A stretch of DNA of 22,265 nucleotides from Akkermansiaceae bacterium. Its GTDB lineage: Bacteria; Verrucomicrobiota; Verrucomicrobiia; Verrucomicrobiales; Akkermansiaceae. Below are positions 7,543-14,253 of this stretch, piece by piece. The stretch lies in assembly GCA_903909905.1 (NCBI GenBank), contig CAIVXP010000088.1, forward strand, positions 1 to 22,265, in the 5' to 3' direction. Within the stretch, counting starts at the first letter, position 1; each line of letters opens with the position of its first letter. The notes beneath the pieces are model-generated. The model searched no databases. It was given only the letters and a program-made list of their open reading frames with translations, and was not told the origin of the DNA. A program made the translations under genes and the position numbers.

Positions 7543-8328
7543 TTAGCGAGTGGTTTGTCTCTGAAACTCCAGTGCCCACGCGGCTCCCGCAGCATTGCCG
7601 TAGTGAACTCCGTCGGATCCGGTTTGGCCCTTGGTGTAACGAGTGTACTTTCTTGAATAGAAAGTGTGAAAACCGTGCTTCTTGTTGTTGGTTGCAATCA
7701 GCTGGTCTACGGTTCTTTCGATTTTATCTGAGAAGCGTGATGAGTCAGGGGGGGTAACCCAATAGACGCTGGGTTTTCTAAATAGGGATGGCTTTAGAGC
7801 CTGCGAAAAAATTTCATAAGTAGCGGCAAGTTGGGGGATTGCCTTGTCACCATTTTTTTCAAGAACATCAAAATGATTGGTTCCCATTTGAACGATGATG
7901 GCATCCGGCCTATGCAGTGCGATGAGCTTCTCGATCTTTGGTGCGGGTCTTACGCGCGTCGGACTTCCGCCATCACGGTTTTCATAGATCAATTTCCCCG
8001 GGCGCTTTTCCCGATATCCGCATTTGGATGTGAATACCGCATTCTCTGCCAGCCAATGTTCGGGCGAAGATCCGCATGACGCATAAATCGCGACATTGTT
8101 GTCGCCGTATTTTTGGATCAACCAGTTTTGCATTGAGGATCCGAAGGGGCCGACCGACAGAGAGTCGCCGATCATCAAAACCTTCACCTTCTGGCTACCG
8201 CCAAGCGGAACCATCTCATATCTCAGTGGCTTTTTTTTCGTTTGTTCTGGCGCGACAGTTTTGTTTTCCGCAAGCGAGCATGAAAGGGAAACGAAACAAA
8301 CGAGAGCGGTAAGGAAATAAAATCGCAT
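7543..8328 (-). CDS. Exported SGNH/GDSL hydrolase-like protein
   Basis: This 261-residue protein has a signal peptide (about 1-20, cleavage after S-L-A). Its SGNH fold is complete: block I V-L-M-I-G-D-S-L-S (nucleophile S56), block II C-G-S (about 85-87), block III M-G-T-N-H (N151) and block V S-D-G-V-H-Y-G (D239, H242). It should be an active serine esterase or transferase in the periplasm. It is a paralogue of the gene just upstream: both share A-[SA]-C-G-S-x-P-x-x-W, C-G-Y, P-K-I-E-x-L-I, a Y-W-V-T-P-P stretch and spacing, but this copy lacks the C-terminal extension. It starts 15 bases after its paralogue's stop and precedes the MBOAT gene, so a role in adding or removing acyl esters on the same glycan is inferred. 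The substrate cannot be read from sequence. Confidence 0.85.
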   Translation of the reverse strand: MRFYFLTALVCFVSLSCSLAENKTVAPEQTKKKPLRYEMVPLGGSQKVKVLMIGDSLSVGPFGSSMQNWLIQKYGDNNVAIYASCGSSPEHWLAENAVFTSKCGYREKRPGKLIYENRDGGSPTRVRPAPKIEKLIALHRPDAIIVQMGTNHFDVLEKNGDKAIPQLAATYEIFSQALKPSLFRKPSVYWVTPPDSSRFSDKIERTVDQLIATNNKKHGFHTFYSRKYTRYTKGQTGSDGVHYGNAAGAAWALEFQRQTTR

Positions 8329-8343
8329 GTTGATGCAGGTGGC

Positions 8344-9720
8344 CTAGCGACCGCTTGTGGTTTGTTGATTGTCGCAATCGGGGCATGCTGCGTTTGCAGG
8401 ATGCCGCATCAAATCCTCCTCGAGCATGTAGAGGGAAAATTCGGGAGAGGCAACCGTGTCGGCGCGGTTCACGGTGATCCATGGTGAATCATCGGGTGGT
8501 TCTGTGACATTGACGGTGATGTTTCGTTTGTTCTTGAAACGGGAAAGGTTCTGTTTGTGGTGCTGGATGTAAGCAGGATGCATGATCGCTATTTCTTTAT
8601 CTTGGTATTCGCCATTGAGGACGCGCACGACCGAGTACAGGTTTGTGATGAGAAATTCACCGTAGGGGGCGAATGATTCAGGTTGTGGAACGGCGGTGGA
8701 TTTCTTGAGTTTCACACGAAGTGTGATTTGTGAAGAGGCTTTGGCGGTATTCGACGACTCGGTAGATTGTGGTGGTTTTGGCTCGACTGGGCGAAGATTT
8801 GTGAAAGCGGGGCTTGATGTGATGGGCTTGTTGGCGATGTCGCCAGCGATGGTGCGAAAAATGGCAGTGCCCCAGTCCGTGGCCTCTTTTCCCGAGAAAT
8901 GCATCTTGTCCCTTGCTTGGGATGAGTAGGGAAAGCTCGTGAACTGACGGCTGTCGATTACAGTGCCGATGCCTTGAACTTCGGATTGAATCGTATCGTG
9001 AATGAATTGCTGAGCCTCTGTCGGGATATTTCCAGCTTGGGGCGGGGTGACCCAATAAAGCTTGCGGGTGTTTTGGGCATTTGCGGTGAGCCATTTGATC
9101 ATCGGTGAAACATGGCCGCGAATGACCTTGCCTTGAACATCATTTCTGATCGCGCGTCTTGAATTGAAATTTCCGAAGAAATTATTGCCGTTTTGGACGA
9201 TGAGAATGTCGGGCTTGATGCTAGGAATAAGGTCTTCGATTTTTGGCACTCGTTGTCCCTTGGCCCCGCGTTTGATCATGCCCCTAAACTCTCTTTCAAC
9301 AAGGGATCCGGACTGCTGTGATTTGGATTCGATTCGCAGGTAACCGCAGCGGGTCGTGGCGTTGGTGTAAGGCGATATCTTCATCCATGTTAGTGGGTTG
9401 GATCCACAGGCGGCAAAGGTATGGACGGATGCCACGCCGGGGCATGATCTGAAACAGGAATCCAGCTGTTCCGCGAAGCCGCTCATGCCCATGGAATCGC
9501 AGAGGATCATGACCCTGAGACCATTTGGAGAATTTTCGGTCAATTCTTTCGCGTTGAGTTCATGGGCCACAGTGAGACCTTTTGTTGGGGGGGCGGTCTC
9601 GTTTTTTTGCCTCTTGGGAGAACCGAATGCGGGCTGATGAATTGCCGTAAAAATGAAGAAGAGCAGAACGCAAAATCCGGTGAAAATGTGCGATTGGAGT
9701 TTGATGGGTTTGGCTGTCAT
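8344..9720 (-). CDS. Exported SGNH hydrolase-like protein with C-terminal beta-rich domain
   Basis: This first gene of the acyl-transfer cluster encodes 458 residues. An N-terminal hydrophobic segment (about 11-32) is a signal peptide or anchor. The SGNH domain (about 65-300) has nucleophile S76 in M-I-L-C-D-S-M, where the usual Gly before Asp-Ser is Cys. Block II is A-A-C-G-S-N-P (about 103-109), block III Q-N-G-N-N (176-180), and D271/H274 in R-D-K-M-H-F complete the triad. A low-complexity linker (about 310-335, rich in P, S and T) leads to a second domain (about 340-440) that resembles the C-terminus of the AlgJ/X-like protein two genes beyond its paralogue. It ends with A-C-P-D-C-D, a Cys pair of unknown meaning. 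The ATG at 9720 follows a 116-base gap in which an operon promoter is likely, although I cannot pick out its elements. Confidence 0.82.
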   Translation of the reverse strand: MTAKPIKLQSHIFTGFCVLLFFIFTAIHQPAFGSPKRQKNETAPPTKGLTVAHELNAKELTENSPNGLRVMILCDSMGMSGFAEQLDSCFRSCPGVASVHTFAACGSNPLTWMKISPYTNATTRCGYLRIESKSQQSGSLVEREFRGMIKRGAKGQRVPKIEDLIPSIKPDILIVQNGNNFFGNFNSRRAIRNDVQGKVIRGHVSPMIKWLTANAQNTRKLYWVTPPQAGNIPTEAQQFIHDTIQSEVQGIGTVIDSRQFTSFPYSSQARDKMHFSGKEATDWGTAIFRTIAGDIANKPITSSPAFTNLRPVEPKPPQSTESSNTAKASSQITLRVKLKKSTAVPQPESFAPYGEFLITNLYSVVRVLNGEYQDKEIAIMHPAYIQHHKQNLSRFKNKRNITVNVTEPPDDSPWITVNRADTVASPEFSLYMLEEDLMRHPANAACPDCDNQQTTSGR

Positions 9721-9793
9721 GGGTGCCCGAGAAAGTCAGGTGAGATCATGAACGGATAGTGAGTTCATGACAACCGCAGATGTCGAAACAAAG

Positions 9794-9806
9794 CCCCTAA
9801 CAGGGG
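9794..9806 (-). terminator. Possible weak terminator after the opgGH-galK-phosphatase operon
   Basis: Read on the minus strand this is CCCCT-GTT-AGGGG, a 5-bp GC-rich stem with a 3-base loop. It is followed by C and then TTTGTTT, and lies about 30 bases beyond the phosphatase stop codon. Placement and the T-rich tail suit a short rho-independent terminator that separates this operon from the downstream acyl-transfer cluster. The short stem makes read-through likely. Confidence 0.4.
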
Positions 9807-9836
9807 GTTATAAAATCGCCCAAAAAGACAATGGGC

Positions 9837-10322
9837 TCACTTGTCGTTTGCCCCTGTCGAATTGACGTAGGCAATGATGGACGGAATGGCAGCTTCGAGC
9901 ACCTTTGCAACCTCCTCATAGGCCGCGGGGCCCATGCCAATGGGGTCGGGGACATCGAGGCCTTGGCGTTTGTCGGTGATGCCGGAAAACTCACGGATGA
10001 GAAAGAATTTATCGGCGTGCGAGGGGAAACGGCTTTCGAGTGCGGCTAGGTGGCCTTCGGTCATGGCGAAGACGTGGGTGGCGGATTCTAGAATTTTTTC
10101 CGTCACTTGGCGGCTGGTGAAATCATCGAGCTGAGCGCCGTGTTTTTTGAGAATCTTGAGAGTTTCGCGACTGGCGGGTGAGCCTTTCGAGGCGGCGACA
10201 CCGGCGGAGCTGGTGGCGATATCGTTTCGTCCTTCGGTGGCTTTGCGAAACAGGCCCTCGGCCATCGGGCTGCGGCAAGTGTTGCCGGTACAGACGAAAA
10301 GTATGTGAAGAGAAGAGGGCAT
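9837..10322 (-). CDS. Low-molecular-weight protein tyrosine phosphatase family protein
   Basis: ATG 10322 gives 161 residues; a TTG six codons earlier overlaps galK and is less likely. The P-loop L-F-V-C-T-G-N-T-C-R-S (C11-x5-R17) begins almost at the N-terminus, as in all LMW-PTPs. The general-acid loop is D-V-P-D-P-I-G-M-G-P-x-A-Y-E, close to the end, with the D-P pair. The layout fits Wzb/YwlE-type phosphatases rather than thioredoxin-coupled arsenate reductase, since the extra redox cysteines are absent. Such enzymes remove phosphate from protein tyrosine or arginine and often regulate polysaccharide export kinases or sugar enzymes. No tyrosine kinase gene is in the window. It starts 14 bases after galK's stop and is the last gene of the opgG operon, so a regulatory link to glucan synthesis is plausible but unproven. 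Confidence 0.9.
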   Translation of the reverse strand: MPSSLHILFVCTGNTCRSPMAEGLFRKATEGRNDIATSSAGVAASKGSPASRETLKILKKHGAQLDDFTSRQVTEKILESATHVFAMTEGHLAALESRFPSHADKFFLIREFSGITDKRQGLDVPDPIGMGPAAYEEVAKVLEAAIPSIIAYVNSTGANDK

Positions 10323-10336
10323 GTGGATGCGAAAAA

Positions 10337-11515
10337 TCAAAGAACTCTATGCGCACCTGCCGAGGGTCGCGAGGCGAAAATTTCGGCCGTTAGGCCGGTC
10401 TTGGCGTGGTATTCGGCGGCAAGTTTGCTGGCGATGTTGTTCGCTTTGGCTGATTCGCAAAGCGTGACTGTTGATCCGCCAAAGCCCCCGCCGGTCATGC
10501 GGGAACCGATCACTCCTCCGCTGCGGCCGATGCTTTGAGCGGCATCGACGAGGACATCGAGTTCATCACAAGAGACTTCGAAATCATCGCGCAGCGATTG
10601 GTGTGATGCGGCCATGAGGGGGCCGAGTTTTTCGAAATCGGCTGCCTTAAGCGAATCGACTGCTTCGATGGTGCGCGCGATTTCGCCCACGACATGGCGG
10701 GCGCGGCGGTTGATCGGATCGCCGAGTTTTTCCCAATGATTTTCCACATCGGCCATCGTGACATCGCGCCATGAGCGCTTGCCGATGGTCTTGAGGGCAT
10801 CTTCCGTGTGCTTGCGACGAAGTGCGTAACCGCCATCGGACAGCTCGTGATGTACCATCGTGTTGGAGATCAGGATAGTGAGCTCGGGATTGTTGAATGG
10901 CACGAGTTGTGGTTCGGCCGTCATGCAATCGATCAGCACGAGGTGGTCTTTGGTGCCGAATGCTGAAGCAAATTGATCCATGATGCCGCAGGGTACATGG
11001 GTGAAATCGTGTTCAGCCTTTTGACAGAGCAGGGCTTTTTCGCGGGTGCCAATTTCCACGCCAAGCAGGCCTTCGAGAAATGTTGCCATGGCACATTCCA
11101 AGGCGGCGGATGATGAAAGGCCCGCTCCACCGGGAACGGAGGAAAGGATGTAGGCGTCAAAGCCGGGGACTGCGTGTCCGAGGTTTTGGAATCCGCGAAT
11201 CACACCGCGCAGGTAGTTGGTCCATTTCGGTTCGCCTTCTTCGACCGCTTGCGTGACATCGAATGTGGCGATGCCGCCACCTAAGGCGGTTGCGATGCGG
11301 ACCGATGAAGTGCCGTTCGGAGTGCCGGCGATCACGATGTAGCGATCGATGGCAAAAGGCAGCACAAAGCCATCGCAATAGTCGATGTGTTCGCCGATGA
11401 GATTCACGCGGCCGGGAGCGGCGGCGGTGATGCTGGCCTTGGCGTGGAGATTTTCCAGAAGCCCTGCTGCCGCTTTTTTAGCAATCGTTTCCAGTGAAGA
11501 GGGAGCTTGAAGCAT
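10337..11515 (-). CDS. galK: Galactokinase
   Basis: This 392-residue cytoplasmic GHMP kinase phosphorylates galactose at C1 (Leloir pathway). The galactokinase signature G-R-V-N-L-I-G-E-H-I-D-Y is at 35-46, with catalytic R36 and D45 for substrate binding. The ATP-binding GHMP motif G-G-A-G-L-S-S-S-A is at 129-137, the catalytic base D180 sits in G-I-M-D-Q-F, and the third motif G-S-R-M-T-G-G-G-F-G-G is at 337-347. All key residues are present and length is normal for the family. A thymidine-to-isoleucine type change in H-I-D-Y (usually H-T-D-Y) is minor. The ATG follows the opgH stop by nine bases. No galT or galE is nearby, so it is either a stand-alone galactose entry enzyme or tied to supply of sugar nucleotide for the glucan made by the operon. 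A related sugar kinase (for example for N-acetylgalactosamine) is less likely. Confidence 0.93.
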   Translation of the reverse strand: MLQAPSSLETIAKKAAAGLLENLHAKASITAAAPGRVNLIGEHIDYCDGFVLPFAIDRYIVIAGTPNGTSSVRIATALGGGIATFDVTQAVEEGEPKWTNYLRGVIRGFQNLGHAVPGFDAYILSSVPGGAGLSSSAALECAMATFLEGLLGVEIGTREKALLCQKAEHDFTHVPCGIMDQFASAFGTKDHLVLIDCMTAEPQLVPFNNPELTILISNTMVHHELSDGGYALRRKHTEDALKTIGKRSWRDVTMADVENHWEKLGDPINRRARHVVGEIARTIEAVDSLKAADFEKLGPLMAASHQSLRDDFEVSCDELDVLVDAAQSIGRSGGVIGSRMTGGGFGGSTVTLCESAKANNIASKLAAEYHAKTGLTAEIFASRPSAGAHRVL

Positions 11516-11524
11516 AGGGAGAAA

Positions 11525-13663
11525 TTAGGCTGCGTTGGTGGTTTGATAAAGTCGGCGGCGGTAGCTTTGGACTGCTTGCGTCCAGATCGGGTGGATGCTA
11601 TCGGCTGGGCGGAGCCACACCGCACGGTGCATGAGGAGCATGGCGGGGCCAAGGTAGAGCAGATCGGAGAGTTCGTCTTTGCTTAATTCGCCTGGGCCTT
11701 GGATCAGGCATTTTTCAGCGAGGACTTCTTCATTTTGCCGCAGTTCGACGTTTTCAAGGAGCGACACATGCACTCCGTTTACGTAGGGATCTACGACTGC
11801 GGCAATGATGCCGTAGCGTTCCTCGCCAGAGGCGTTGAGTGCCGGATCGGTTGCGCCTCTGGCCTCTTGTGCGAGCAGCATCACGCTGGTTGGATTCCTT
11901 TCTTCTGGGATGCTCAATATGCCGTGCTTGGCGAGCTTGAGTCCATAACGCACGCGGCTTGTCCAAACTGAAACAGGCGCGGACAGTACCAGCCCGAGGA
12001 GGATCGGTGAAATCCATGCGGTAAACGTCAGATCGATGTTCAACGCGACCACGGTCCACAGGATGCCGAGTATAGTCGGAAACAAATGGAAGCGGATCGC
12101 ATCGCCCCATGTGGTGCCATCGGTCTCGCGGTTTTGATTGCCCCATCCGACAGCGCGGCCGAGCAGGATGCTGATGACCATCAGGGTGTGTGCAGCCATG
12201 ATGCATGGTGCGAGGAGTATTGAAACGATCGACTCAAGAGTGACTCCCGTCATGATGCGGAATGTGCCACCAAAGGATTTGCGGATTTGCGGTACGAAAA
12301 TTGCGCGCAGTAGTGAGAGGATTTTTGGAAGAAAGAGCAGGGTGAATATGAAGCAGGTGAGGATGATGCTTTGCTCGATGCCATTGAAGCCGAACCAGCG
12401 ATCGACATAACTTTCGAATGGCAGACGGCTCAGTTCGCTGGTGGAGCGATCCCATGCGACCCAGGTACCCAGTAGCAGAAATAGAAACCAAAGCGGGCTA
12501 CCGAGGTAAGCCATGATGCCCATGAAGAGGTGCATGCGCACGGTGAACGGCAGCTTGCGTGCGAAGATGAGCCAGAGGTGCTGGAGGTTGCCCTGACACC
12601 AGCGGCGGTCGCGGATGAGGTGGTCGACAAGGGTGGGTGGAGCTTCCTCGTAGGTGCCCTCGATGTCCCATGCGAGCCAGACTTCCCATCCTTCGGCGAC
12701 CATCAGTGCGGCTTCGACGAAATCGTGGCTGAGGATGCGCCCGCCGAAAGGTTCGCGGCCGGGGAGTGCGGGGAGTTCGCAGAACTCGGAGAAGGGCTTG
12801 AGACGGATCAGCGCGTTGTGGCCCCAGTAGCTTCCGCCGCCGAGTTGCCAGAAGTTCAGGCCGCGGATGAACACCGGCCCGTAAAGCCGCATGGCAAATT
12901 GTTGGAGGCGGGTGAAAACTGAGGATCCGCGGATGAGCTTGGGTGGCGTCTGAAGAATGCCTAGGCGCGGGTAAGCCTCCATGACGCGAGCCATTTTGAC
13001 GATGTCGGCACCATCCATGAGGCTATCGGCATCGAGCACGAGCATGGCTTCGTAGCCGCCGCCCCAAGTGCGCACAAAGTCGCCGATGTTACCAGCCTTA
13101 CGGTTTTCGTTAGTTCTACGGCGTCTATAGTAGATACGGCCGAATGCGCCCAGTTTGCGGCACAAATTTGTCCACGCAGTTTCCTCCATGACCCAGAGAT
13201 CGAGGTCGCGTGTGTCGCTGAGGATGAAGAAATCAAACGAGTCTAGATGGCCAGTGGCTTCGATCGAGCGGTAGATCGCCTCGATGCGTGCGCAAGTGCG
13301 TGAGCTGTCTTCGTTGTAGACGGGCATGACCACCGCATGGCGTTTGTCGAGCGGACCGCTGCGGCCATCGGCGATTTTGGTGATACGGGCAGCGCGTCGG
13401 ACACCGCGTAGCATGTCGAAGGCGCCAAATATCGCGTGAAATGATCCAAGCGTAAGCAGGCCGTTGAGCAGGACAAAAATTGCTAGTAGCGGAAAATGGG
13501 CTTTTTGCAGTCCGATGCGCCAGAAGAGGTCGGCCAGCCAAAGGCTGGCTAATAGATTGAACAGGATGACACTGCCGAAAAAAATAATTCGCCGCAGTTG
13601 GGTGGCTTTGCTGCTGAAGAAGGCCTTGCCGCTGTTGGGAGGTGAGAGATCGACGGGTGCCAT
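11525..13663 (-). CDS. opgH: Periplasmic glucan glucosyltransferase OpgH (MdoH)
   Basis: This 712-residue inner-membrane GT2 family processive glucosyltransferase uses UDP-glucose to build the osmoregulated periplasmic glucan backbone. Two membrane spans (about 25-48 and 56-82) precede the cytosolic catalytic domain. That domain has M-P-V-Y-N-E (113-118), S-D-T (D150), D-A-D (211-213), H-D (313-314) and R-R-W-C-Q-G-N (353-359, the Q/RxxRW motif). Several further spans follow from about 377 to 590, then a cytosolic tail. E. coli OpgH is about 847 residues. The difference is the roughly 140-residue N-terminal cytosolic region, which is missing here. I chose ATG 13663 because it overlaps the previous stop as TGATG; an ATG at 13684 would add seven residues. 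The upstream 196-residue protein may replace the missing N-terminus. galK follows after nine bases. Confidence 0.93.
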   Translation of the reverse strand: MAPVDLSPPNSGKAFFSSKATQLRRIIFFGSVILFNLLASLWLADLFWRIGLQKAHFPLLAIFVLLNGLLTLGSFHAIFGAFDMLRGVRRAARITKIADGRSGPLDKRHAVVMPVYNEDSSRTCARIEAIYRSIEATGHLDSFDFFILSDTRDLDLWVMEETAWTNLCRKLGAFGRIYYRRRRTNENRKAGNIGDFVRTWGGGYEAMLVLDADSLMDGADIVKMARVMEAYPRLGILQTPPKLIRGSSVFTRLQQFAMRLYGPVFIRGLNFWQLGGGSYWGHNALIRLKPFSEFCELPALPGREPFGGRILSHDFVEAALMVAEGWEVWLAWDIEGTYEEAPPTLVDHLIRDRRWCQGNLQHLWLIFARKLPFTVRMHLFMGIMAYLGSPLWFLFLLLGTWVAWDRSTSELSRLPFESYVDRWFGFNGIEQSIILTCFIFTLLFLPKILSLLRAIFVPQIRKSFGGTFRIMTGVTLESIVSILLAPCIMAAHTLMVISILLGRAVGWGNQNRETDGTTWGDAIRFHLFPTILGILWTVVALNIDLTFTAWISPILLGLVLSAPVSVWTSRVRYGLKLAKHGILSIPEERNPTSVMLLAQEARGATDPALNASGEERYGIIAAVVDPYVNGVHVSLLENVELRQNEEVLAEKCLIQGPGELSKDELSDLLYLGPAMLLMHRAVWLRPADSIHPIWTQAVQSYRRRLYQTTNAA

Positions 13664-14253
13664 CAGTCGAGGAGGAAAAACCATGCGGCCAGAGCAATGA
13701 TGCCTATAAGCACGGCGGTGAACATGAGTCTAACGATCGGTTTGCGATCCATCGTCTGCCACCATTGGGCGGCACCGCTGCCGATAGCGTTTAGCTCAAG
13801 CGGCTTTGGCACCATGGTGAGGTTGGCGAATCGCGGGCCGGCGGCGAGGTAGGATTTTTTCATCGCCTCGACAAAGGCGGGTGGCCATGGCGGTGGAGTC
13901 AGAAAGGTGCCTTGCCATTTGTCGGGCATACCGGCGAGGAGGAGCGCGAGACGGCCGCGGGCTGCGAGCCGGCGGTTTTCAAGCGGCACATCCAGAACGT
14001 CTTGGGTCCAGTCGGCCACCTCGGTGAGAGCCTCCTCCATGGCGAGTAGTCGCGCGGGTTTGTCTGGCTCATTAATTTGTCTCGAGGAGGCCCTGAGAAG
14101 AATGCCTCGTACAAGCTCCGCAACAAGCAGGCGATTGCGAAGACGAAGGGCCAGCAGGTATGCCTCAACAGCGAAGTAGGCTTCCTCCCATTCAATGAGT
14201 TCCTGCTCGCTAAGGGGCGGCAGTTTGTCTAGGGATTGATGCGATGCACCCAT
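13663..14253 (-). CDS. Tail-anchored protein between opgG and opgH, possible detached OpgH N-terminal region
   Basis: This 196-residue protein has no signal peptide, a mostly helical, charged cytosolic body and a single C-terminal membrane span (about 173-194) with almost nothing after it. It is therefore predicted to be tail-anchored with the body in the cytoplasm. Just before the span it reads R-F-A-N-L-T-M-V-P-K-P-L-E-L-N-A ... Q-W-W. This recalls the S-M-x-P-x-P-W-x-x-N-P-x-x-R-x-W motif that sits before the first span of proteobacterial OpgH. It overlaps opgG by 25 bases at its start and opgH by one base (TGATG) at its end, a very tight arrangement implying equal production. I infer that it is an OpgH partner that substitutes for its absent N-terminal region. 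The motif match is weak and I know no named family for it. Confidence 0.75.
   Translation of the reverse strand: MGASHQSLDKLPPLSEQELIEWEEAYFAVEAYLLALRLRNRLLVAELVRGILLRASSRQINEPDKPARLLAMEEALTEVADWTQDVLDVPLENRRLAARGRLALLLAGMPDKWQGTFLTPPPWPPAFVEAMKKSYLAAGPRFANLTMVPKPLELNAIGSGAAQWWQTMDRKPIVRLMFTAVLIGIIALAAWFFLLD

Noticed and set aside
7499..7579. N-terminal extension of the MBOAT protein from a GTG
   Set aside because: It would overlap the upstream SGNH gene, and the family's normal start matches the ATG at 7498.
9837..10322. Arsenate reductase (ArsC, thioredoxin type)
   Set aside because: The P-loop is shared, but the additional redox cysteine pair needed for arsenate reduction is missing.
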